Assembly: GCA_964649795.1 (NCBI GenBank)
Contig: CAZYQY010000008.1
Span: forward strand, 1-25,140
Length of the DNA stretch: 25,140 nt
Origin: JABMPX01 sp964649795
GTDB lineage: Bacteria; Patescibacteriota; Minisyncoccia; Portnoybacterales; UBA2143
Direction of reading: 5' to 3'
Position 1 is the first letter of the stretch. The number at the start of each line of letters is the position of its first letter. Shown here in pieces: positions 1-6,939 of the stretch. Both the position numbers and the translations under genes were made by a program. A model generated the notes under the pieces. That model searched no databases. It was given only the letters and a program-made list of their open reading frames with translations, and had not been told where the DNA came from.

Positions 1-154
1 TCTATCATAATATGTAAAACCCTCTTTATCAACCATTTTTGTCATATTGCTTGATATTGAAGGTGTTACCTATATATCTCATCATATGCAGTATTCTATT
101 TTTTTAAATTTAATAATTTATACTTTATCTTAATAATATTAACATTGTAAAGAC

Positions 155-2098
155 ATGAAAATATCATATAATTGGCTTCAAGATTTAATTAAAAAGAAAT
201 TGCCTGAACCAGCTAAATTGGCTGATTTATTAACTATGCATTCTTTTGAAACAGAATTAGTTAATAAATATGAGCAGGATTATCTTTTAGATGTAGATGT
301 TTTGCCTAATAGGGCACATGATTGCTTGAGTTATTGTGGCATTAGCCAAGAAATAGCCGCTATTTTAAAATATCCGCTTAAGAGCATTGATTATGGAAAG
401 AAAATTAAATTTAGCGCCCATTCAATTAAAGATTTTGTTAATATAGAGGTTGTAGATAAGGCCCTTTGCCCGCGTTATACAGCCCGTGCTATAGATAATG
501 TTAAAATAGGCGATTCGCCTCAATGGATCCAGGACCGCCTAAGGGTTTGCGGTTTGCGGCCAATAAGTAATGTAGTTGATATTGCCAATTATGTTATGTT
601 GGAAACTGGCCAGCCATTGCATGCTTTTGATGCAGACAAATTAGAAAACTCGTCAGATATTAAGAAAATAATTGTCCGTTGCGCCAAAAAAGGAGAAAAA
701 ATTATTACTTTGGATAATGACAAGTATGATTTAGATGAAAATATTTTAGTCATTGCTGATGAAAAAAATCCAATTTGTATTGCTGGCATTAAAGGAGGTC
801 AAGGCCCAGGCATTGACAAACAGACTAAAAGAATAATTTTAGAAGCGGCTAATTTCTCTCCAGGCATTATTAGACAGGGTTCTAGACAATTAAAATTGGA
901 AACAGATGCTTCATGGCGTTTTGAACATCAAATAGATCCTAATTTGACTCAAGAAGCTATTGATATGGCTGCTTGCCTGATTCAGGATATAGCTGGGGGC
1001 AATACTTTTAAGGAAACAATTGATTTATACCCGGATAAAATCAAGCCAAAGAAAATTAATTTGGATATAGAATATGTTAAAAAATTGTTAGGCATTAATA
1101 TTCCAATTAAAGAAGCATCAGATATCCTAAAAAGATTAGGATTCAAACTTCAAGCCATAGGGACTAAACTGCAAGTAATTATTCCTACTCAACGATTGGA
1201 TGTGAATATTCCTGAAGATTTAATTGAGGAAATTGGCCGTATTTACGGATTTGAGAAAATTCCTTCTCAATTACCATCAGCTGTTTTAATCCCCTCGAAA
1301 AAAAATGAAGATTTAATTTACCAAAAAAGTATAAAAGAAATTTTAAATAATCTTGGCTTTAGCGAAGTATATAATTATTCTTTTGTTAGCAATAAAGAGG
1401 AAATAGAATTACTTAATCCAATCAGCCAGGAACAAAAATATTTAAGGTCCAATTTAAGAGTTAATTTACTTAATAATATAGAAAGCAATAAAAAGTATTT
1501 TAAAGATATAAGATTATTTGAAATTGGCAAGGTTTTTTTAAAGGATAAAAACAGGATTATTGAGAAAAAGAAATTAGGAGTGGCCTTGTTCCCAGCTGAT
1601 TTCCATCGTCTTAAAGGAATTATTGAGACATTATTTAATAAACTTCGAATTACTGATGTTTGGTATAATGAGGCGTCTGGAAAAAATATTAGGGCAGAAG
1701 TAAAAATTGGCAATGATTCATTGGGCTGGTTAAATGATAATATTTTTGAGCTGGATTTTGAAAAAATAGTTAAATTAGCTACAGAAGAAAGAATTTATCT
1801 GTCTCCTTCTAAATATCCGGCTGTTGTCAGAGACATTTCTCTTTTAGTTGATAAGGGGACTAAAGTGGTAGAGGTGCTTAATTTAATTAATAATGTTGGA
1901 GGATCGCTAGTTTGCGATGTTGATTTATTTGATATGTATGAAGGAGAAGGAATTTCTCAAGACAAAAAGAGCTTAGCTTTCCATATTATTTATCAATCCA
2001 ATGACCATACTTTAACTGATAAAGAAGTTAATAAAATTCAAGAAAAGATTATGAAGGCATTAGAAGAAAATAGAGAATGGGAAGTAAGAAAGCAATAA
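155..2098 (+). CDS. pheT: Phenylalanine-tRNA ligase beta subunit, short form without the tRNA-binding OB domain
   Basis: Beta subunit of the cytoplasmic (alpha-beta)2 enzyme that charges tRNA-Phe; it carries the editing and tRNA-anticodon-contacting parts. At 647 aa it is well short of the roughly 795 aa of E. coli PheT. The N-terminal B1 start (residues 1-38) runs directly into the LPNRAHDCLSYCGISQEIAA segment at about 50, so the EMAP-like OB domain that normally sits there (about 110 aa) is absent. The B3/B4 editing region is at about 106-280 (RPISNVVDIANYVM, GQPLHAFD), the B5 domain at about 300-368 (EEIGRIYGFEKIP), then the inactive synthetase-like core, and a complete C-terminal FDX-ACB domain at about 550-646 (SKYPAVVRDISLLVD, LFDMYEGEG). 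pheS, the usual upstream partner, is not in the 154 bases before it. No Shine-Dalgarno sequence precedes the ATG. gyrB follows after 3 bases, so the two are probably cotranscribed. Confidence 0.95.
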   Translation: MKISYNWLQDLIKKKLPEPAKLADLLTMHSFETELVNKYEQDYLLDVDVLPNRAHDCLSYCGISQEIAAILKYPLKSIDYGKKIKFSAHSIKDFVNIEVVDKALCPRYTARAIDNVKIGDSPQWIQDRLRVCGLRPISNVVDIANYVMLETGQPLHAFDADKLENSSDIKKIIVRCAKKGEKIITLDNDKYDLDENILVIADEKNPICIAGIKGGQGPGIDKQTKRIILEAANFSPGIIRQGSRQLKLETDASWRFEHQIDPNLTQEAIDMAACLIQDIAGGNTFKETIDLYPDKIKPKKINLDIEYVKKLLGINIPIKEASDILKRLGFKLQAIGTKLQVIIPTQRLDVNIPEDLIEEIGRIYGFEKIPSQLPSAVLIPSKKNEDLIYQKSIKEILNNLGFSEVYNYSFVSNKEEIELLNPISQEQKYLRSNLRVNLLNNIESNKKYFKDIRLFEIGKVFLKDKNRIIEKKKLGVALFPADFHRLKGIIETLFNKLRITDVWYNEASGKNIRAEVKIGNDSLGWLNDNIFELDFEKIVKLATEERIYLSPSKYPAVVRDISLLVDKGTKVVEVLNLINNVGGSLVCDVDLFDMYEGEGISQDKKSLAFHIIYQSNDHTLTDKEVNKIQEKIMKALEENREWEVRKQ

Positions 2099-2101
2099 TT
2101 T

Positions 2102-4033
2102 ATGTCAAAAAAGAACAATCAAAATACTACTTACGAAGCTAAGGATATATATGTTCTGGAAGGGTTAGAACCGGTTCGTCGTCGGCCAGGAATGTATATT
2201 GGCTCAACAGGCGTTGACGGACTTCACCATCTTATTTGGGAAGTGTGTGATAATTCGCTTGACGAAGCAAATGCTGGTTATTGCGATACAATAAATGTTA
2301 CTCTTCTTCCTGATCATCAGGTTAAGGTAGTAGATAATGGCCGAGGAATTCCAATAGATAAGCATCCTCAAACAAAAAAGTCCGCTTTAGAAACCGTTAT
2401 GTGCACTCTTCATGCTGGAGGAAAATTCGGAGGACAGTCGTATAAGATTGCCGGAGGATTGCATGGAGTTGGCGTGTCAGTGGTTAATGCTCTTTCAAAA
2501 CAGCTTATAGCTGAAGTTTGCCGTAATAAAAATCATTATGTCCAGGAATATTCACGGGGCAAAGCCAAAACCAGCATGAAAAAAAGCGGCAAATGTAATC
2601 AAACAGGAACAACAATTATTTTTGAGCCAGACCCAGAAGTATTCAAAGATATTAATTTTAAATGGCATAAAATTTTAAATCATTTACGCCAGCAGGCTTA
2701 TTTAACCAAAGGAGTTAAGATAAATATTAAAGATGAGCGTAAAAAAGCGCATAAAATTTATTCTTTTTACTTTGAGGGCGGCATTGTATCATATATTAAA
2801 TATCTTAACCGCGACCAGGAAACCAAACATGATAATATCTTCTATGTTTCCAAAGAGCATCAGGATATGCTTGTTGAAGTGGCTTTCCAATACACTAATG
2901 ATATTCAGGGATATGAAGAATGTTTTGCTAATAATATTTATACTGGCGAAGGAGGCATGCATCTAACCGGTTTTCGGACTGCTCTGACAAGAACTCTTAA
3001 TAATTATGCTCAAAAAAATGGATTTCTCAAGAATGGAAAAAATGGGGATAATAATAAATTAAGCGGAGATGATGTTAGAGAAGGAATTACTGCGATAATC
3101 AGCGTTAAATTAAAAGATCCGCAATTTGAAGGGCAGACAAAAGCGCGATTAGGCAATCCAGAAGCAAGAACTTCTGTTGAATCAGTTATGACTGATGGGT
3201 TAGAGGAATTTTTGGAAAAGAATCCTCAAGATGCCAAGGCAATTATGGAAAAAACCATTTTAGCGGCTAAAGCTCGTCAAGCAGCTAAGGCAGCCAGGGA
3301 AACAGTAATCCGTAAAGGTGTTTTAGAAGGATTGGCCTTGCCAGGAAAGTTGGCTGATTGTTCAAGCCGCGATCCAGCTGATTCAGAATTGTTTATTGTT
3401 GAAGGAGATTCTGCGGCCGGCTCAAGCAAACAGGGACGCAATAGAAGGTTTCAAGCCATTCTACCTTTGCGAGGAAAGATTCTTAATGTGGAAAAGGTGA
3501 GACTAGACAGAGCCTTAACTTCTAAAGAAATTAAAGCGATTATTATTGCTTTAGGAACTGCTATTGCTGAAGAATTTGATTTGAGCAAAATTCGTTACCA
3601 TAGAATAATTATTGCTTGCGATGCTGATTCTGACGGAAATCATATTGCAACTCTTCTTTTAACTCTTTTCTTTAGATATTTCAGGCCGATTATTGACTCT
3701 GGCTTCCTGTATATTGCTCAGCCACCGCTTTACAAAATGAAAAAAGGCAAACATATAGAATATGGCTATACAGATATGGATAAAGAGAGAATTCTTAAAT
3801 CATTGGGCAAAGAAGGAGTAGATATACAGCGCTATAAGGGGCTTGGAGAGATGAATCCATTAGAGCTTTGGGAAACAACAATGGATCCTGAAAATCGATT
3901 AATGAAACAAATAAATATTGAAGATGCTAAAGAAGCTGATAAGCTTTTTGATATTTTAATGGGAGATGAAGTAGAGCCTCGAAAAAGATTCATTCAAACT
4001 CATGCTAAGAAAGTAAGAAATTTGGATATCTAA
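2102..4033 (+). CDS. gyrB: DNA gyrase subunit B (type IIA topoisomerase ATPase subunit)
   Basis: ATPase subunit of DNA gyrase, which introduces negative supercoils together with GyrA (not in the window). The N-terminal GHKL ATPase is clear: RRRPGMYIGSTG, the DNSLDEA box, VVDNGRGIP and the GGLHGVGVSVVNALS lid motif. The transducer domain follows (EGLTAI-type EGITAIISVKLKDPQFEGQTK), then TOPRIM with EGDSAAGSSKQGR, LPLRGKILNVEK and the metal-binding DADSDG, ending with QRYKGLGEMNPLELWETTMDP and MGDEVEPRKRFI. The 643-aa length fits short GyrB proteins without the proteobacterial insertion. Most diagnostic motifs are GyrB-like (QGR, LNVEK, GDEVEPRKRFI), but the TOPRIM stretch DADSDG followed by HIATLL resembles E. 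coli ParE, so a gyrase/topo IV call from sequence alone is not absolute. The start lies 3 bases after pheT, without a Shine-Dalgarno sequence. Confidence 0.93.
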   Translation: MSKKNNQNTTYEAKDIYVLEGLEPVRRRPGMYIGSTGVDGLHHLIWEVCDNSLDEANAGYCDTINVTLLPDHQVKVVDNGRGIPIDKHPQTKKSALETVMCTLHAGGKFGGQSYKIAGGLHGVGVSVVNALSKQLIAEVCRNKNHYVQEYSRGKAKTSMKKSGKCNQTGTTIIFEPDPEVFKDINFKWHKILNHLRQQAYLTKGVKINIKDERKKAHKIYSFYFEGGIVSYIKYLNRDQETKHDNIFYVSKEHQDMLVEVAFQYTNDIQGYEECFANNIYTGEGGMHLTGFRTALTRTLNNYAQKNGFLKNGKNGDNNKLSGDDVREGITAIISVKLKDPQFEGQTKARLGNPEARTSVESVMTDGLEEFLEKNPQDAKAIMEKTILAAKARQAAKAARETVIRKGVLEGLALPGKLADCSSRDPADSELFIVEGDSAAGSSKQGRNRRFQAILPLRGKILNVEKVRLDRALTSKEIKAIIIALGTAIAEEFDLSKIRYHRIIIACDADSDGNHIATLLLTLFFRYFRPIIDSGFLYIAQPPLYKMKKGKHIEYGYTDMDKERILKSLGKEGVDIQRYKGLGEMNPLELWETTMDPENRLMKQINIEDAKEADKLFDILMGDEVEPRKRFIQTHAKKVRNLDI

Positions 4034-4036
4034 AAG

Positions 4037-4065
4037 TTGACATAAATTTGATTAAGATATAGTAT
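4037..4065 (+). promoter_or_regulatory. Sigma-70-type promoter for the secE-nusG-rplK operon
   Basis: A perfect -35 hexamer TTGACA (4037-4042) is followed, after a 17-base spacer, by TAGTAT (4060-4065); an overlapping TATAGT (4058-4063) is the alternative -10. It lies immediately after the gyrB stop and about 37 bases before the secE ATG. The predicted start is near 4072, giving a leader of about 30 nt. Sequence match only. Confidence 0.75.
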
Positions 4066-4079
4066 AGGGTGTAATAAAT

Positions 4080-4096
4080 GCCCTTAGGGGTTTTTT
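4080..4096 (+). terminator. Short hairpin plus U-tract, possible gyrB terminator
   Basis: GCCC (4080-4083) can pair with GGGT (4088-4091) around a 4-base loop, and a run of six T follows (4091-4096). The stem is only 3-4 pairs, so it is a weak intrinsic terminator at best. It lies downstream of the secE promoter and just before the secE ATG, where it could stop gyrB read-through or shape the secE leader. Confidence 0.3.
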
Positions 4097-4102
4097 AAAT
4101 AA

Positions 4103-4303
4103 ATGAAAATAAGTCAATTGCCGCAAAAAGGAATAACTTTTTTAAAAGAAGTCCGTATTGAATTAAAACGGGTAACTTGGATGACGCGCCAAGAAACAAT
4201 TAAGCATACTTTGGTTGTAATTGGTTTTTCTCTTGGAGTTGCTGCTTTTTTAGGCGGACTTGATTTTCTATTCAGCTGGTTATTGAATAACTTTGTTATA
4301 TAA
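4103..4303 (+). CDS. secE: Preprotein translocase subunit SecE
   Basis: Small essential membrane subunit of the SecYEG channel, clamping SecY. The 66-aa protein has the minimal SecE form found in most bacteria: an amphipathic cytoplasmic helix with the conserved signature LKEVRIELKRVTWMTRQET (residues about 14-32), then one transmembrane helix at about 37-60 (VVIGFSLGVAAFLGGLDFLF). It is the first gene of a secE-nusG-rplK block, the classic bacterial order, and sits about 30 nt downstream of the predicted transcription start. nusG begins 3 bases after its stop. No Shine-Dalgarno sequence is visible; the ATG is preceded by an A/T-rich stretch. Confidence 0.93.
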   Translation: MKISQLPQKGITFLKEVRIELKRVTWMTRQETIKHTLVVIGFSLGVAAFLGGLDFLFSWLLNNFVI

Positions 4304-4306
4304 ACT

Positions 4307-4849
4307 ATGCCTAAACAAATACAACAAGGAAAGAATTGGTATGTTCTCCATACATACTCTAATTACGAAGAAGCTGTGGCTAGAAATTTGAAACAGAGGA
4401 TTGAATCAATGGGCATGGAAAATAAAATATTTAGTGTTTTAATTCCAACAGAAAAGAAAATAAAGATTAAATCAGGTAAGCGCTATGTTGTTGAAGAAAA
4501 AATCTATCCTGGATATGTTCTAGTAGAAATGATTGTTACTGATGATTCCTGGTATGTTGTTAGAAATACTCCTAGAGTGACTGGCTTTATTGGAGCTGGT
4601 ACAATTCCAACGCCTATTTCAGATGCAGAGATTAAATCTTTGCAGAAACGAATGGGCGTAGAAGAGCCCAAGTACAAGATTGACGTGATCCTTGGTGATG
4701 CTGTTAAGGTTATTGATGGACCATTTAAGGATTGCGATGGTAAAATTTCTGAAATTGACGAAAAACGCGGGAAAATTAAAGTCCTTGTTTCAATGTTTGG
4801 CCGGGAAACTCCAGTGGAATTAGACTTTTTACAGGTAAAGAAAATATGA
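4307..4849 (+). CDS. nusG: Transcription termination/antitermination factor NusG
   Basis: RNA-polymerase-binding factor that affects pausing, Rho-dependent termination and transcription-translation coupling. The 180-aa protein has the NGN domain first (KNWYVLHTYSNYEEAVARNL at residues about 9-28; EKIYPGYVLVEM; WYVVRNTPRVTGFIG), a short linker, then a C-terminal KOW domain from about 126 (GDAVKVIDGPFKDCDGKI, ending VELDFLQVKKI). This is the normal NusG size and order. It lies between secE and rplK, its conserved position; its stop overlaps the rplK start (ATGA, 4846-4849), implying translational coupling. Confidence 0.96.
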   Translation: MPKQIQQGKNWYVLHTYSNYEEAVARNLKQRIESMGMENKIFSVLIPTEKKIKIKSGKRYVVEEKIYPGYVLVEMIVTDDSWYVVRNTPRVTGFIGAGTIPTPISDAEIKSLQKRMGVEEPKYKIDVILGDAVKVIDGPFKDCDGKISEIDEKRGKIKVLVSMFGRETPVELDFLQVKKI

Positions 4850-5265
4850 AGCCAATTAAAATAATTATTAAATTACAAATATTAGCTGGGCAGGCTAATC
4901 CTGCTCCGCCAATTGGACCTGCTTTGGGTCAGCATGGCTTAAATATTCAGGATTTTTGTACTAAATTTAATGAAGCGACTAAAGACAAAACAGGAGATAT
5001 TATACCAGTGGAAATTACAGTTTATGAAGACCGGAGTTTTGATTTTAAACTAAAAACGCCGCCAGCTTCTGATTTGCTGAAAAAAGCAGCTGGATTAGAA
5101 AAAGGTTCAGGTGATCCATTAAAAAATAAGGTAGGCAAGGTAACAAAAGAGCAAATTCACCAGATTGCTGAGAAAAAAATGACTGATTTGAATGCCTATA
5201 ATTCAGAACAAGCAGAAAAGATTATTAAAGGAACAGCGCGTTCAATGGGTATTGAAATAAAATAA
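4846..5265 (+). CDS. rplK: Large ribosomal subunit protein L11
   Basis: Ribosomal protein that, with 23S rRNA helices 43-44, forms the GTPase-associated centre where elongation factors act. The 139-aa length is typical. The proline-rich N-terminal signature is complete (LAGQANPAPPIGPALGQHGLNI, within residues about 13-34), followed by FCTKFNEATKD and the rRNA-binding C-terminal domain with TPPASDLLKKAAGLEKGSG and the ending GTARSMGIEI. It overlaps nusG by 4 bases. Unusually, rplA (L1), which follows rplK in most bacteria, is absent here; a 40-codon ORF and a terminator follow instead, so the L1 and L10-L12 genes must lie elsewhere. Confidence 0.97.
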   Translation: MKPIKIIIKLQILAGQANPAPPIGPALGQHGLNIQDFCTKFNEATKDKTGDIIPVEITVYEDRSFDFKLKTPPASDLLKKAAGLEKGSGDPLKNKVGKVTKEQIHQIAEKKMTDLNAYNSEQAEKIIKGTARSMGIEIK

Positions 5266-5277
5266 AAGGAGGGTAAA

Positions 5278-5400
5278 ATGAAAAAGACGAGGAAGAAGAA
5301 AGGTTGGCTAAGGCGTTTTCACGAATGGCTTTTAAGAAAAACAGCAGGAGAATGTCAGGTTGGCGCTTTAGGCAAAGACGGTTCAGTGATTAAAAAGTAG
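5278..5400 (+). CDS. Unrecognised 40-aa basic protein
   Basis: A 40-codon ORF beginning MKKTRKKKGWLRRF and ending GALGKDGSVIKK. I do not recognise the family. It is supported as a real gene by an excellent Shine-Dalgarno sequence, AAGGAGGG (5266-5273), 4 bases before the ATG, by its position 12 bases after rplK, and by the intrinsic terminator that starts 2 bases after its stop, making it the last gene of the secE operon. The first half is strongly positive (K/R-rich, one amphipathic stretch with three Trp/Phe-type aromatics), which would suit RNA, ribosome or membrane-surface binding; the second half is small and glycine-rich with a single Cys. There is no signal peptide or membrane segment. 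Function unknown. Confidence 0.65.
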   Translation: MKKTRKKKGWLRRFHEWLLRKTAGECQVGALGKDGSVIKK

Positions 5401-5402
5401 GA

Positions 5403-5427
5403 GGGACAGAAATTAATCTGTCCTTTT
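5403..5427 (+). terminator. Intrinsic terminator of the secE operon
   Basis: GGACAG (5404-5409) pairs with CTGTCC (5418-5423) around an 8-base A/T loop; a G-T pair (5403/5424) can extend it. A run of T follows (5424-5427). It lies directly after the 40-aa ORF and before the nucleotidyltransferase gene. Confidence 0.75.
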
Positions 5428-5460
5428 ATGTTCATTAAAAATTAAAAGGGGGTAAAGAAA

Positions 5461-6060
5461 ATGGCTAGAATAATACATGATATCTTTGGACCCGGTTCAA
5501 ATATTAAAAGAAGAATTTTTCTGGATTATAATCAACTGGCAGAAAAGATTGCTTCTTGTAAACAATTAGGTTTAAAGATCGTTTTAACCTCTGGGACTTT
5601 TGATTTATTTCATATTGGCCATAGTCGGTATCTTGAAATGGCAAAACAGCACGGAGATTTATTGATCGTTGGCGTTGATAGTGACAATAAGGTGAAGAAA
5701 AAAAAAGGTCCTCATCGGCCAATTGTCAATGAAGAAGAAAGAATGGAGGTTCTTTGTCACAATCGGCACGTAGACATAGTTTTTTTGAAGCAAGCCGAAG
5801 ATCCCAAATGGCATCTTGTCAAGACCTTACGACCAAATGTTTTAATTGCTACTAAAAGAGAGTATAAAGAAAAGGATTTAAATAGTCTTCGTGAGTTTTG
5901 CGGGGAGATTATACTTCTTGAATCACAAGCAACTACTTCAACAACAGCTAAAGTCAGGAGTATCTTAATTAAACCGACTGATGAAATAAAAAAACGATTA
6001 AAGACAGTAATTGAGGAAGTCTACAAGTTTCTTGATGATTTGACTAGGGGGATAAAATGA
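5461..6060 (+). CDS. Cytidylyltransferase-like nucleotidyltransferase (HIGH superfamily)
   Basis: Member of the alpha/beta-phosphodiesterase nucleotidyltransferase superfamily, which joins a nucleoside monophosphate from CTP or ATP to a phosphorylated small molecule. The 199-aa protein has the first nucleotide-binding motif at 43-54 (TSGTFDLFHIGH), the RPIVNEEERMEVL segment typical of the RfaE C-terminal domain and glycerol-3-phosphate cytidylyltransferase type, and a second motif at about 158-165 (TTSTTAKV, standing for the usual ISSTxIR). About 40 residues before the domain and a charged helical tail after it are extra. The ATG is preceded by GGGGG (5448-5452). Its stop overlaps the next gene, a dCMP-deaminase-like enzyme (ATGA, 6057-6060), so the products may share a pathway. 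The substrate cannot be told from sequence. Confidence 0.8.
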   Translation: MARIIHDIFGPGSNIKRRIFLDYNQLAEKIASCKQLGLKIVLTSGTFDLFHIGHSRYLEMAKQHGDLLIVGVDSDNKVKKKKGPHRPIVNEEERMEVLCHNRHVDIVFLKQAEDPKWHLVKTLRPNVLIATKREYKEKDLNSLREFCGEIILLESQATTSTTAKVRSILIKPTDEIKKRLKTVIEEVYKFLDDLTRGIK

Positions 6061-6896
6061 AAAAAATTATTCTTGCTTATATTCCGGTACTTCATCGAGG
6101 TTATAGACAGTTCTTTGAGAAGTATGCTTTTGAAGCTCAAATTATTTATCTTTTTGGTCAAGAACTGATTCAAGAGTTTGATCATCTGTCAAGAAAAGAT
6201 ATTCGAGCTTTATCGCCTGAACAGGTCAAATGCGCTATCCAGAGTTGGCATCTTTTTTCAGAAGTTTATATTTCTGATTACGAAACTTTAAATGTTATTC
6301 AGTCGGAGAATTTGGTAGTTATTATGCCAGACGAGGACGAATGTCACGAATTGGCTGAAAAATATCTTAGTAATTGTGTTATTGAATTTGATTCAGTTTT
6401 TCTTCGTTGGGACAAAAGCAAATCTATTGCTCAAAAAGAAATAGATTATGATCGAATAATTCCATTTGAAGGGTTTGTTGCTGAGATGCTGTCTTATGCT
6501 GCCGAAGAGGCTAAAAAAGCTTCTAATTGGTGGCGGCAAGTAGGTGCAGTTATTGCCAATAACAAAGAGATTCTATTGGCAGGATATAATCGCCAAGTAC
6601 CTTCGCCGCGAATATCGTATATGGAGGGCGACGCACGTAGTTTTTTTAAGAAAGGACTGCACATTGAACTTACTACTGACATGCATGCTGAAGCGCGGCT
6701 TATCAGCGAGGCAGCACGTAAAGGAATAGCTCTTGAAGGCACAGATCTTTATATAACAACGTTTCCTTGTCCAATATGTGCTAAGAATGTTGCTTATTCT
6801 GGTATTAAAAGATGTTATTTTAATTCGGGTTATGCTATGTTAGATGGTGAGCGAATTCTTCACAGTCAAGGAGTGGAAATTATTCTTGTAAAATAA
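6057..6896 (+). CDS. dCMP deaminase-like zinc enzyme with a novel N-terminal domain
   Basis: The C-terminal half is a cytidine/deoxycytidylate deaminase domain: a WWRQVGAVI start at about 161-169, the zinc and proton-shuttle motif H210-A-E212, and the PCPIC motif with C238 and C241, followed by SGIKRCYFNSGY and the ending GVEIILVK. By family it would convert dCMP to dUMP, the substrate of the thymidylate synthase encoded nearby. At 279 aa it is much longer than ordinary dCMP deaminases. Residues 1 to about 135 form an additional domain beginning MKKIILAYIPVLHRGYRQFF that I cannot assign to a named family; it contains acidic stretches (MPDEDECHELAEKY) and FDSVFLRWDKS. It overlaps the nucleotidyltransferase gene by 4 bases, has the Shine-Dalgarno AGGGGGA (6046-6052), and is closed by a strong terminator. 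Deaminase fold: confident; exact substrate: inferred. Confidence 0.85.
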   Translation: MKKIILAYIPVLHRGYRQFFEKYAFEAQIIYLFGQELIQEFDHLSRKDIRALSPEQVKCAIQSWHLFSEVYISDYETLNVIQSENLVVIMPDEDECHELAEKYLSNCVIEFDSVFLRWDKSKSIAQKEIDYDRIIPFEGFVAEMLSYAAEEAKKASNWWRQVGAVIANNKEILLAGYNRQVPSPRISYMEGDARSFFKKGLHIELTTDMHAEARLISEAARKGIALEGTDLYITTFPCPICAKNVAYSGIKRCYFNSGYAMLDGERILHSQGVEIILVK

Positions 6897-6898
6897 AT

Positions 6899-6938
6899 AA
6901 CCCCACCTTCTAGTTTACTAGATGGTGGGGTTTTTTTT
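6899..6938 (+). terminator. Strong, probably bidirectional intrinsic terminator
   Basis: CCCCACC (6901-6907) pairs with GGTGGGG (6924-6930); after one T-T mismatch TCTAG (6909-6913) pairs with CTAGA (6918-6922) around loop TTTA. Eight T follow on the plus strand (6931-6938). On the minus strand the hairpin is followed by a T-rich tract (complement of 6888-6900), so it can also end the converging thyA-DHFR transcript, whose stop is at 6940. Confidence 0.92.
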
Positions 6939-6939
6939 A

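Noticed and set aside
1..45. Minus-strand frame open from an ATG at 45-43 to the window edge (15 codons, MTKMVDKEGFTYYDR)
   Set aside because: It could be the start of a divergent gene, but 15 open codons are easily random, no Shine-Dalgarno sequence or promoter is clear and no family is recognisable.
1..154. Possible pheS 3' end or pheT promoter before pheT
   Set aside because: All plus-strand frames close within 54 bases without PheS-like sequence, and the A/T-rich stretch offers several equally poor -10 candidates.
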